The translations under genes were made by a program, and so were the position numbers. A stretch of DNA of 64,000 bases from an uncultured Bacteroidota bacterium (GTDB lineage Bacteria; Bacteroidota; Bacteroidia; NS11-12g; UBA9320), in assembly GCA_937124965.1 (NCBI GenBank), contig CAKZLB010000013.1:62001-126000 (forward strand), in the 5' to 3' direction. Positions 52,897 to 63,900 of the stretch are shown here, in pieces. Positions within the stretch are counted from its first letter, which is position 1; every line of letters begins with the position of its first letter. The notes under the pieces are model-generated. The model worked only from the letters and a program-made list of their open reading frames with translations, was not told where the DNA came from and made no database searches.

Positions 52897-53960
52897 TCCA
52901 AGTAGAGAATTACCATGACTTCAAATTATTTCTCAGTGTTCCTGACTTAATTTATAAAAATGATTCGGAGTACATTCCCCATATCAAACAAGAAATAAAG
53001 AGTATACTCTGGGACAATTCCGAAGCCAGAATGTGGATTGTGAAACACAACGAAGAACTCGTTGGTCGAATTGCTGCATTTATAAACAAGAACGATGTTG
53101 GCGGAATGGGTTTTTTCGAATCCATAAATGATAAAAGTGTTGCAAAAGTGTTATTTGATGAAGGAACTAAATGGTTACGTTCACAAAAAGTAAAAAAAGT
53201 CGAAGCACCAGTAAACTTTGGTGCTCGGGACAAATTTTGGGGTTTAATGGTTAAAGGATTTAAAAAACCTAGTTACCAAGAAAATTACAACCCCACATAT
53301 TACCAAAAACTATTCGAATTAAACGGCTTTCAAGTGAGCTTTACTCAAAGTACTCAGGAAGTATCAACGTCTAGCTTTCAGTTAGACAAAATCAAAGCGC
53401 TTACACTTAGGTACAGTGATTCCAATGTAACATTTCAGCACATTACTAGGAATAATTTAGGTAAGTACGCAAATGATTTCGCAGAAGTATACAACGCCTC
53501 TTGGAAAGAACACAGCCACTTTACACCACTTAGTTCAACACAGGTTTTAAAAACCCTTAAATCCATCAAATCTATTATTCGCGAAGACCTAATGTGGTTT
53601 GCGTACGCAGATAGCAAGCCAATAGCCTTTTATCTTAGCATAATCGAAGTAAATCAAATTTTTCAGCATCTAAATGGAAATTTAAATTGGTTGGGTAAAT
53701 TGAAATTCTTTTACTTCAAGGCCGTTACCCCAATAAAACGAATACGTGGTTTAGTTTTTGGTGTTGCACCATCATATCAAGGTACATGGGTGGCTGCTGG
53801 CTTAATGCTTAAGGTATTTGAAGTAATCTCTAATGATAAACACATTGAGACAAATGAGTTGGCATGGATTGGAGATTTTAACCCTAAAATGTTGAAGCTT
53901 TTGTCGTCTATTGGGGCTAAAGAGACAAAGCAACATGTGACTTATGAAAAAAAGATTTAA
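52887..53960 (+). CDS. Large GNAT-like N-acetyltransferase of unknown substrate
   Basis: This 357-residue protein resembles Bacteroidota GNAT-like proteins of about 370 residues, with two weakly similar acetyltransferase folds. The N-terminal half reads FLSVPDLIYKNDSEYIPHIKQEI, then VGRIAAFINKNDVGGMGFFES and VEAPVNFGARDKFWGLMVKGFKKPSY. The C-terminal half has IAFYLSIIEVNQIF and GLVFGVAPSYQGTWVAAGLMLKVFE, a substitute for the Q/R-x-x-G-x-G/A pyrophosphate loop. Its substrate is unknown. The 10-base overlap with the nucleoside phosphorylase gene shows translational coupling. tRNA-Lys follows 94 bases later. Confidence 0.72.
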   Translation: MLIIQVENYHDFKLFLSVPDLIYKNDSEYIPHIKQEIKSILWDNSEARMWIVKHNEELVGRIAAFINKNDVGGMGFFESINDKSVAKVLFDEGTKWLRSQKVKKVEAPVNFGARDKFWGLMVKGFKKPSYQENYNPTYYQKLFELNGFQVSFTQSTQEVSTSSFQLDKIKALTLRYSDSNVTFQHITRNNLGKYANDFAEVYNASWKEHSHFTPLSSTQVLKTLKSIKSIIREDLMWFAYADSKPIAFYLSIIEVNQIFQHLNGNLNWLGKLKFFYFKAVTPIKRIRGLVFGVAPSYQGTWVAAGLMLKVFEVISNDKHIETNELAWIGDFNPKMLKLLSSIGAKETKQHVTYEKKI

Positions 53961-53976
53961 AAAAAATCAATTCAAG

Positions 53977-54006
53977 TTGTTTTGATTGCGAAAAAATCTA
54001 TTTTTG
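53977..54006 (+). promoter_or_regulatory. Promoter of tRNA-Lys
   Basis: TTG (53977-53979), 19-base spacer, then TATTTTTG (53999-54006), a perfect Bacteroidota -7 element. The tRNA begins 48 bases later. Confidence 0.8.
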
Positions 54007-54054
54007 CACCCTCAAAAAAAGGAAAAAGAAATTTATTTCTTACCTTATTTGGAT

Positions 54055-54127
54055 GATTCAGTAGCTCAGCTGGTAGAGCATTTCCCTTTTAAGGAAGTGG
54101 TCCTGGGTTCGAGTCCCAGCTGGATCA
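54055..54127 (+). tRNA. tRNA-Lys (anticodon TTT)
   Basis: This 73-base cloverleaf is complete: acceptor GATTCAG pairs with CTGGATC, the D arm is GCTC/GAGC, the anticodon loop CTTTTAA has TTT at 54088-54090, and the T arm CTGGG-TTCGAGT-CCCAG is perfect. Discriminator A, no CCA encoded. A terminator follows 5 bases later. Confidence 0.97.
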
Positions 54128-54132
54128 CAACT

Positions 54133-54165
54133 AAAGCCTAATTCTAAATGAGTTAGGCTTTTTTT
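54133..54165 (+). terminator. tRNA-Lys terminator
   Basis: AAGCCTAA (54134-54141) and TTAGGCTT (54153-54160) form an 8-bp stem followed by a run of T to about 54165. Confidence 0.88.
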
Positions 54166-54821
54166 ATACCTTTTGTATATGGTTTTTTTAAATCTTATTT
54201 TATGATGTAGGGTTGTTTTTTCTGCTTTGAAATTATTATTCCTAATGCCAATATACTCACTTTGCTTAAACAGAATAAAAAGTGTATTTCAAAGCAAAAT
54301 CTCAAAACCATAGTAGTTCGACCAAAAAGACCAAACATAAATCAGTGACACATAAAACAAATGGTCTACAGTATTTTGATAAAAGAGCAGATACTTCTGA
54401 AACCGAAACCCTACTTCTGTTAGTGGTTCGTTTTAAGATTTGCCATGACTAAAAAACAGATATAATAACTCTAAAGGCAGAGCTTCTTTCCACAATGTCC
54501 CCTTTTAAAATTTTTAGTTTAAGGCATTTGTTCATTTCACAAAAGACACTCATTTACAGAGAGAAATTAGGTCATTAACCATCGTTAGTTGTTTACAAAA
54601 TTGAAGTTAAGATGGTGAAAATGGTACAAATTTTCAGTTTTCCTGTTCATCACAAATTGATTTTTCCTTTTGATGTAAAGCTTGAAATTAATTTTCTTAA
54701 ACTAAAGCGAACAAAAGGAAGTTAGGCGCGAGTTTCTAGAATTAACTTCCTTCGTAAACTATAATAAATAAATTTGCAAATACTCACTTGTTTAACCAAG
54801 TAAAAAACTAAAATATTACCA
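54166..54821. other. Gene-free stretch with one long inverted repeat
   Basis: No ORF with coding character is present. A perfect 10-bp inverted repeat GCTTTGAAAT (54224-54233) / ATTTCAAAGC (54286-54295) encloses a shorter CACTTT / AAAGTG pair, which could fold as a 72-base stem-loop. TAAATTTG (54769-54776) is a -7 element for the next gene, without a TTG at standard spacing. Nothing else is recognised. Confidence 0.5.
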
Positions 54822-57659
54822 ATGAAAAAACATTTATATATTTTACTCCCGCTCGTTTCTTTATTTGTTACAACTGCAAAAGCGACGCATGTTGTAGGCG
54901 GGGAAATTACTTATGAATATGTCCAAGATTCTGTTTACAATGTCTCACTTGAATTATATCGCGACTGTAGCGGAATAGCACTTGATACAAATCCAATGGA
55001 TATAGGGATAATTTGCCAGTCATCAGGTCATTATGCTGAACTCGGTCTCAAGTACCATTCAATAACCGACATCACTTATCAATGTGATTCGATCAAGAAA
55101 CCATGTGACCCAAAAAACACGAGAATTGCAGGGTCTAAGGGTCTTGAAAGACATGTTTTCAAATCTACACTGGATTTTAGAACCGTTGCCTACAAGTCAA
55201 TATATTCTTGTGGAAATATCATCTTTCAAGTAAGTCTTTGTTGCAGAAGTTCTGACATTACTACTGGGCAAGAGAATTCACGCTTTTACATTTCAAGTGA
55301 ATTAGACTTGAGTAAGAGCACAACAAATTCATCACCAAAATTTGTTCATGCTCCCGTAGGTAAATTGTGTTGTAATTTGATGGCAAATTTAGACTTTAGC
55401 GCCAAGGATAAAGATGGTGATTCACTGAGCTACCACCTAATAGATGCTCGCATTTCATATTCTGGAAAGGCAACTTATATCACAGGCCTTAATGGTAATA
55501 AACCATTTAACCATTTTTCTACTCTAAATTTTGATAATGAAATTGGACTCTTATCTTTTGTTCCTAGTAAATGTAATCAAGTTGGAGTGACCGTAGTGGC
55601 GGTAAAAGAATGGAGAAAAGATAAAAGTGGTAAATATGTGCAGATTGGAGAAATTTCAAGAGAGGTTACATCTTCGACACTATCCTGTAATTCAAACAAT
55701 CTTCCGACGTTTTCAAATAGAAAATCCTACAGTGTTTGTTACGGAAATGAGCTTGAATTCACAATAAAGTCCTATGATCAAAGTATAGGCACCCCAGATT
55801 CTGTGCGTTTAGCTTGGAATGAAGGTATTGTCAATGCATCCTTCAAGATTGTCGATGATACAGCGCTCAATCAATCAGCTCTGTTTAAATGGAGACCCGA
55901 CTCTAACGACATTTCAACTAGTCCACATGGTTTTGTTGTCTCAGCGCTTGATGATCATTGCCCAACTCCTGGGTCTGCATACGCTAAGTACAAAGTTTAT
56001 GTCAAACCAAAACTTATTTCAAGAAGCAATGTATTATCTTTAGATTGTGGTTATTATCAAGTTGATGAATATTTTGATTCAACTTTTTTAGTAAAACATA
56101 CTGTACATTGGCAAGTCTTAGACACTCTCGGCGTTGAAATTAGTGACTCAACATTTGTTCAATTTAATTCAACCAATGAAGCAACCGGAACTTCAAAAAG
56201 AGATACTATTCAATTTTTCAAACCCGGCAAGTATATTCTTAAAGGAACGGTTTCCGGCACTGATATGACATGCTCTGTTTATACACTTGACACCATTCAG
56301 ACTGTAGGATCTTTAAACTTGATTACTCCACAAGATTCAATACTGTGCAGAAATGTCCCGTTCAGAATTGATTTAGATTCAGTTCACAAAGCTAGAATTC
56401 AAACATTCAATTGGACTCTAGGTCAAGTGTATGATAGCTTACATTACTTCTCAGGGAGTTTAAAAGATGGACCAAGGTTCCTTTTTATCACTGCTCAAGA
56501 TAAGTCTGGGTGTTTTATGAATGATTCCATTTTATTATCCCCACTTGACGCTCCTAAATTATCTGCTATTTCTGATACATTAATATGCACCAAGAATGAG
56601 CTCGAGTTTAAAGCTCTAAACGTGTTAGACTCTGGATTGGTTGAAACTAAGTTTCGCTGGAATACAGGATCTGAAATGGACTCAATTGCGGTTAATTCCT
56701 CAGGGATATATTCTATTCTTGCTGAAAACTTTTGTGGAATTGATACTGATACTTTTGAAGTGACATATGATTCTAATTACATATTCGACCTAGGTTTCGA
56801 TAAATTCTTGTGTGACATGGACAGCTTTTTAATCGGTGATCAAAGCGGAAGAAATCGAATAAACTACATATGGAGCACAGGTGATACAAACGCGGTAATA
56901 TATGCTAAAAAGAGTACAAAGTATTATCTTACGTATTACAATGGTTGTGATACAAACAAGGACTCCATATCTATTTATTTTGATCAAACCCCAAAGCCGC
57001 TGCAATGGAAAGACACTATAACCTATTGTGATGAGGTGAATGACATTTACAATGCTGGCGATATTGGAAGATATTATCTTTGGAACTCAAACGATACTGG
57101 ACAAACTAGCCATATTACAACTCCTGGCTGGCATTGGGCAGAAGCCCAATCTCGTCATTGTGGGAGCTTTAGAGACAGTACATATGCAAACCTGGTTTAT
57201 TCCCCAGTTGTTAATTTGGGGTCAGATCGTATCGTGACCAAACCATTTTCGGTTGATTTAAAAGCTAAAATTCAAGAGGCACAATACCTGTGGAACACTG
57301 GAGAAACTACGTCCATGATACGTGTAAGTGACTACGGACAATATTGGGTCACAGTTACTAATTCTTGTGGACAAGTCGCTGATACTGTAAACTTTACACA
57401 CGATTTAGGGATTTTTAACACAAAAGAATCTCATTTGATTCAAATCGTGCCAAATCCGAACAACGGTGTTTGGCGCGTGTCTTATCCCAATTGGGACATC
57501 GAAAAAATTACTTTATTTGACCAGCTAGGAAGAGAGGTTCAATTCGAAACTCTTGACGATGGCAGATTAAAAATTAGTCATACTAATCAAGGGCTATTCT
57601 ATCTTCTTATCGATACAAATCAGGGTGTTTTCTTTCAAAAAGTACTTATTGAGGGTTAA
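54822..57659 (+). CDS. Secreted surface protein with T9SS type A sorting domain
   Basis: This 945-residue protein has a signal peptide (LYILLPLVSLFVTTAKA). The mature N-terminus reads THVVGGEITYEYVQDSVYNVSLELYRDCSG, the start of a known group of large Bacteroidota surface proteins. Cys-rich beta modules follow (SLCCRSSD, KLCCNLMANLDFSAKDKDGDSLSYHLIDA). After about residue 490 come Ig/PKD-like modules with W-N/S-T-G motifs (FRWNTGSEMD, YIWSTGDTNAV, YLWNTGETTSM). The C-terminal 75 residues form a T9SS type A domain (IQIVPNPNNGVWRVSY, ITLFDQLGREVQFE, GLFYLLIDTNQGVFFQKVLI). The partner is unknown; adhesion or substrate capture is likely. It lies immediately before the giant gene at 57925. Confidence 0.85.
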   Translation: MKKHLYILLPLVSLFVTTAKATHVVGGEITYEYVQDSVYNVSLELYRDCSGIALDTNPMDIGIICQSSGHYAELGLKYHSITDITYQCDSIKKPCDPKNTRIAGSKGLERHVFKSTLDFRTVAYKSIYSCGNIIFQVSLCCRSSDITTGQENSRFYISSELDLSKSTTNSSPKFVHAPVGKLCCNLMANLDFSAKDKDGDSLSYHLIDARISYSGKATYITGLNGNKPFNHFSTLNFDNEIGLLSFVPSKCNQVGVTVVAVKEWRKDKSGKYVQIGEISREVTSSTLSCNSNNLPTFSNRKSYSVCYGNELEFTIKSYDQSIGTPDSVRLAWNEGIVNASFKIVDDTALNQSALFKWRPDSNDISTSPHGFVVSALDDHCPTPGSAYAKYKVYVKPKLISRSNVLSLDCGYYQVDEYFDSTFLVKHTVHWQVLDTLGVEISDSTFVQFNSTNEATGTSKRDTIQFFKPGKYILKGTVSGTDMTCSVYTLDTIQTVGSLNLITPQDSILCRNVPFRIDLDSVHKARIQTFNWTLGQVYDSLHYFSGSLKDGPRFLFITAQDKSGCFMNDSILLSPLDAPKLSAISDTLICTKNELEFKALNVLDSGLVETKFRWNTGSEMDSIAVNSSGIYSILAENFCGIDTDTFEVTYDSNYIFDLGFDKFLCDMDSFLIGDQSGRNRINYIWSTGDTNAVIYAKKSTKYYLTYYNGCDTNKDSISIYFDQTPKPLQWKDTITYCDEVNDIYNAGDIGRYYLWNSNDTGQTSHITTPGWHWAEAQSRHCGSFRDSTYANLVYSPVVNLGSDRIVTKPFSVDLKAKIQEAQYLWNTGETTSMIRVSDYGQYWVTVTNSCGQVADTVNFTHDLGIFNTKESHLIQIVPNPNNGVWRVSYPNWDIEKITLFDQLGREVQFETLDDGRLKISHTNQGLFYLLIDTNQGVFFQKVLIEG

Positions 57660-57924
57660 AATTAATCACGTTTGTTGTGATTGTTGTGATGCGTTAATTA
57701 AGACAAATTTGAGCCATAAAATCACTGTTGTTTTAAGTTGATTATTCTTTGCCCAGACGTTTATAAATTAAAGCCTTAGGCACATCATCAGTTCATTGCT
57801 TATAAGTGTGCGAAATGATTTAAAACTAATTGCCAAAATTCAGCTAGATCGGAAGATTACAACTTTAAAAAAGTTTTGTTAATTACAAAATTGTGTATAA
57901 TTGATACTTGTCAATCAACGAACT

Positions 57925-60900
57925 ATGATATTTCCGTTTAAGAACCTCCTATTTAAATTTGTTTTTACTTGTACAATTGTGTTTGCTGCTTATTCAGTAA
58001 AAGCTCAGCAAGTAAACTGCCAATATGGAAATAAAATCTCCACAAATGCTGGTATAGTTGGCCATTTCGACGAAGCGCAAAATGAGCTTCTAGAATCACA
58101 TTACGTGAGCATAATTTCCTATAAAGACTTATTAAAAAACAATAACAACCAAACTCCTAAAGGTGTTATTGACTCGTTATACTTTGACAAGCCAGAAGGT
58201 TGCGGATTGAAGACAAAAATGGGTGGTTTGACAATTTATCTTAAGAAAACCAACAGGACCACTATAGATACTAATCATTCCAGTTTTACAGGTCACCTAT
58301 ATGGTGCGGAGCTCGTTTTTAATAGTGACACTTTTAGTATTTCAGACAACGCTAATTACATTGGTATTCCTACAAATAGAAGCTTTAATTATTCAGACAC
58401 ATCAAATATTATGGTGATTATGGAATGGCGAAAACCAATAATAGCGTCATGTCTAAAAATTGGGTGGTTAGGCGCAGAAGTTTCTGACAGTACTGCTATG
58501 ACTTGGTCAACAATTACATCGAACTTTAAAGCCACAGATGAAAAGTACTTCAAACTAAATACTGGGTTTAAATTTGATTCATCAATTGATTCCTGTTCCA
58601 ATAATATTTCATTTAACATTTCAGACCTCAACGGAGGCCAGTTTGCAATAAAACTAAATGGGGCTTCAGCGTTAAAACATTATGTTGAGGTCGTTGAAGG
58701 TAAGTCCAGACAAGATAGGAAAATCCTTGATCTAAAAACAGACAAAACCTTTATCACCGTATCCAAACTCTCAAAAAATACAATATACAGTGTATACGTA
58801 ACAGATGGTTGTGTTCCTACTAGTTATAATCTATTTAACCTAAAATCCTCCGTAAGAACTACGTGCGAAATGCCTAGTTTGGACAGTGTTATTTATTCTG
58901 AAGGGTTTGAGAGAGCTGAAGATACGTGCATGGTTCATGACGATGTTTCATTTGCATTGAAACAAGACAAAGGGTATTTGTCAGACAATGGTGTTGCACT
59001 TAAAAATAACTCAAACAATTGGTTAGAATTGCCCGTTGTAACAAGCACTAAGGGGCGATCACTTGATGTATCTTTTGTTTACGCGATAGCAACGTCAACT
59101 ATAATTCCAATTGATGAGTTTTACTTGGTGTACGACTCTGTTCCTTTGATTAATGGTAGTTACCTTATTGCAGATACTATTAAAGATGTAACTAGTACTA
59201 GTTTCAATTATCACAATTCTTATATCAAACCTGCTTATGGCGGTAAACTACATGTAGGATTCGTGCTTCCAAATCAAAAAAGTTGGAATACACTGTTTAT
59301 CGATCAAATTCAAATGAAATTCAAGTCTACCTGTTCTACCCCAGAGTTAAAAGATTTGGTGAGACGAACTAACGGATTTCAATTTTCATCAGAAATTGAC
59401 ACCTTTGCTACTGTTGGTTATAAGATTGACTTTCTAAACGAAAAACATAAAACTTTGTACCCGTCTGCAGGATCTCGGGTAGTTAACTCTTTGACAAATG
59501 GCGAAAATTATAAATTCTCAGTTACTGCAATCTGTAGCCAAAAAGACACCAGCCTCTCCACCCCTCTCTACTCAGTTTTTGTTCCATGTGTTATTGATTC
59601 GCTATCAAACAAAAAAAATATCAGTTTAACATCTTTTGAAAGCCTCAAATGCATTCAGAATATATCATCAAGTGGAAATGTACTAGTTTTAGAAGATGGC
59701 TATAATGGATCTGGAATTGGTTCTAACACGAGTTCTAAAAAGAGTTTTGACGTTGTAGCAAAAAGCATTTATCTTGAGAAAGACAGTACGTACGATTTAC
59801 AAGTTTACGTAAAAGTAGGACCATACTATGGGGCTACTTACCCCTCCATTCATTTTAAACTGAATCAATTTGGTCAACCCATCGATACCCTCGTAGCATT
59901 ATTGGATTCCACACCACATCAATCTTTTTACAGAATGTCGGCAGAATTTACACCCCAAAAAACGGGTGTTTTTGATGTTAACTTACTTGGTGTTAATTCT
60001 GAAAAATCATTGGTAATAGACGAGCTCTCAATTTCAAAAGGTGAAGTAATTTGTCCAAATATTCTTGGAGAACCTACTATTGACAGCTCAACGGGAACCT
60101 CTGCCTTTCTGAGACTCTCGACTCTACATAATAACTACGATTCTGTCATTATAAAGGTTAACAATCCTGGACTTGAGAGGATACTAACATTCCCGAAAGA
60201 TTCATCTTACCTTCTTTCAAATCTAAAAGAAAATTCTAAAATAACGGGAACCATTCAACTTGTCTGTGAGTCAGGTAAAAGCTTAAATACAAGCAACTTT
60301 TCATTTCATACACCAATTCAATTAGACACCGTTGGAGTAAATGACTCAACCATTCTAGGTTTTGAGACTAGTACAGATTTAAATTACCTCAGTGATTTGA
60401 AGGGATTTGAACGTTTAACTAATGACAGTTCACGTTACTACAAAAAACCAATTAAAGGAAGGAGTTACTTGTATTCTTCATACACAAAAACAGAAGTCAC
60501 AAGACACAGTTTATACTTACTTCAAAATAGTTTGTATGAATTAAAGTATGACTATCTTAAGAAATTCGCAGCCATGAATGTTGTCTTTTCTGTATTAAAT
60601 AAACAGGGAAACAAAGTATATGAAAAAACCATAATTCTACCACAAGGTCAACAACGTGGCACCGCCTCTTCGCTTTTCCATTGTGAAGTTGCAGGAGAAT
60701 ATAGTGTGGTGTTTTCCGCTGAAAAATTTTTCACCATAGACAATCTAGGTGTCGTCTGGACAACCACTTGTAGTACTCCTGAGCCAAGTATAGTTGAAGT
60801 TGTGACACATACAGATTCACTATACTTAGTTTTTCCGACCGACAGCATTCTATCGTCTTTACATGGCTCCATCTCGTCTCAAAACAAAAAAATCCAACGA

Positions 60901-63900
60901 TTCGATTTTACGCCAGATTCTGACGGGGTGATAAAAACTAATAAAATTGCCTCCAAAATGGGTCACGTCTTTGATTGCAACTATTACGCAAAATGTGGTA
61001 GTATTCTCGGTATTCATAAATCCTTGAGGTACGTAACCCCTTCACGCAATTTTGACACGTTACGTATAGGAAAAATTGTCGCATACTCATTTGATACGAT
61101 TTCATCATTAGAAGACCTTTCAATTATTTCTCGGTCTGGCTCAAAAGACCACATAGGATTATTAAACAATTACGCTCAAGGTTTTTCCTGTATAAGTGGT
61201 TCTAATTTCATAAATATCACAGGAAGCGACTCTTCAACGGACTTACCCCTATTTCATTTTATTGAGGGGACAAGTGTAGACTTTCGACTCTTTTACAGCC
61301 AAAACAATTATGGTTCAAGCCAGTTTATTGTTCGCTTATTGAGTCAAACTTTTAGCGACACCTTTATTGTCGATACTCTCAAAACTTCAAGCCTTGCGAA
61401 TGGTTATTTTTATGCTGGTAGTCTAATCCCTATCACGAAGAGTGGCAACTATTTCATAGAATTATCTCCAACAGTCAACACAAGCTCCTTTGTTATAGAC
61501 AACATTTCGTTGCAAGTAATTGCAGGCACTAATGCGACAAAATTGGAGGTATTAAAAATTAATGCAACAAAGCAGAAGGCTTCCATTGCAATAAATAAAA
61601 GTCCCCTTTTAAACGCAGCAAAGTATAAAATTGAGGCCTACAATTATGGAGGTTATTTAATAGATTCGGCGGTGAGTACGACGTCATCCTCTGGCATAAA
61701 CGATACGCTACTAGAAATTGACAATTTAGTATCTGGGAAGCATTACCATCTAGTAGGTTATGTGTTAGACTCTAGTAATCAAAAAATTGATGCAACTAGG
61801 CTAATAAGTTTCGCAACTGACTGTGCTATTGATACCATAAAAAATGTTGGCCAGTTTGATTATGACGACTTTGAAAACGGAATAATCTCAGAACAAAAAG
61901 CCCTTTGCGGGCTCCAATCTTCAACAGCATCGAATATAAAAGTTCAGTCTAGAAGATCGAACGATGCAGCATCAGGGTTGTATTCCGTGGTTAGACCACC
62001 AATGAGCAGTCGTGATATTTATGTATACAAAGACTCCACTTACCTGATTTCTGCGAATTTAAAAGGAGTTGGCAACAGTGTTTTTTTTAGTACAAACAAT
62101 GTAAATCCAATATTCACAAATGGTGTGGTTTTTTATGGTTTTGGAGATACCGTAAATATCAATACACAAAACAAATGGGAAAACCATTCACGAGTATACA
62201 AACCTCCACATGATGGAAAACGACGTTTTGGCATAACATCGAATGGTTCATCTAATCCATTAAAAATTGACGATTTTACAGTTACCCGAATTGACTCCTT
62301 TATGGCAGATACGTTGCCTTTGCTAACGTTAGGTTACGCTAACAATCTAAGAATTCCTATTTCTTGGAAAACAAACCATTTAGCTAATGCTTACATCATT
62401 CAAACTACAATCAATAACTCTATAAATTCCAACGACACTATATTTAATTTAGCATTAAACACTGACACGATTCATAATTTAAAATCTGGCTCACGTTACA
62501 CCATTAAAATTGGATACCAATACTCGAATAATTTAGTTATTTGGTCTTCACCTGTCTCTTATTCTACATCGTGCACGGTTGACACTGTACATTACGGCAA
62601 ACCATACACTAAAGATTTTGAATCTCAATCTATGACAAATGTGGAGTGTATGATGACTGATAAAACATGGGAGTTTGACAATGCAATTAGCGGAACAGGA
62701 GTTGCCAGTTTAAAGTATAGATCAAACATTAGTACTAGTGACACAGCTATTTTATGCGTAGCATCTGTTTACCTAGAATCTGGCAAAAAGTACGAAGTAA
62801 GTTTTGATTATTTATTTAAGAAATCAAATCAAAAATCAAGTCTTATTATAAATGATAAGCGAACAGTCGTTGGTGGAAATTCTGTAGCAAACCTGTATTA
62901 CTCAAGCAGTCCAAATTTTAATAAAGCAAACTATTTATTTAGGCCAAGTACTTCAAAAACATACTATTTCATGGTTGATTCGAAGCTTACCAGCTACAAT
63001 CAGATTAATATTGACAATATAAAAATCACGGCAGTGGGGCCATGTTCTGCAGGTACGGGAAATATTAAATTAGTAGTAGACACTTTATCAAGTCAAGAAA
63101 CTATAATTCATGTTGACAACTCGTATGAAGCCATGAATGGGTTTACGGTTGACGTTAATGACTACCCCGCAGGTCAATCCGGATCAAAGAGTTACGACTA
63201 CTTTGACACTGCACTACATACATTGAATGATACGATTTTTACTTTAAAAAATTTACAGCACTATAGAGCTTATAAAATGCGTGTTAAGGCCAATTGCTAT
63301 GACGGTTTAGAATCTGCTTGGTCCGACTGGGTTAACTTTACGACTGCATGTTATGACTCTATTGAGCACATCGATTCAACCAACTCATATTTCGTTGACT
63401 TTAACTACGTGTCGAGTCCAATATTTCCTGAATGTTGGGAGTCTTCCGCACCTACTATTGATATTACAAATCATCGAATAGATTTCAATAATTCTCAACC
63501 AAAAAGCGGAGAAGGTAGTGTCAGATTTTCAACAAGGAATAGATATAAACTGTATTCAAAAACGGTAACATTTGACACAGCAAATAACTATTCTATTTCA
63601 TTTTTGTCTTCTTCATTCAATAGTCAGGACTCCATTTTCTTAAGTATAATACGACAAGATTCAAATATCGTAATTGCTGATACAGTATTCAGTAGTTACG
63701 ACAATGGCTTATACATTAGAACCCATTCCATGGATTTCATTCCTAAATACTCTGGTAGAGTAAAACTAGTATGGACTGGTTATAATGATAATCAAAAATG
63801 GGTTTATAGTTCATTAGGTTTTTTATATATAGACAACGTAATGATTAAGCAAAAAGGTACTTGTGAAGTTGATAGCATAGCCTTATCATATGATTTTTTC

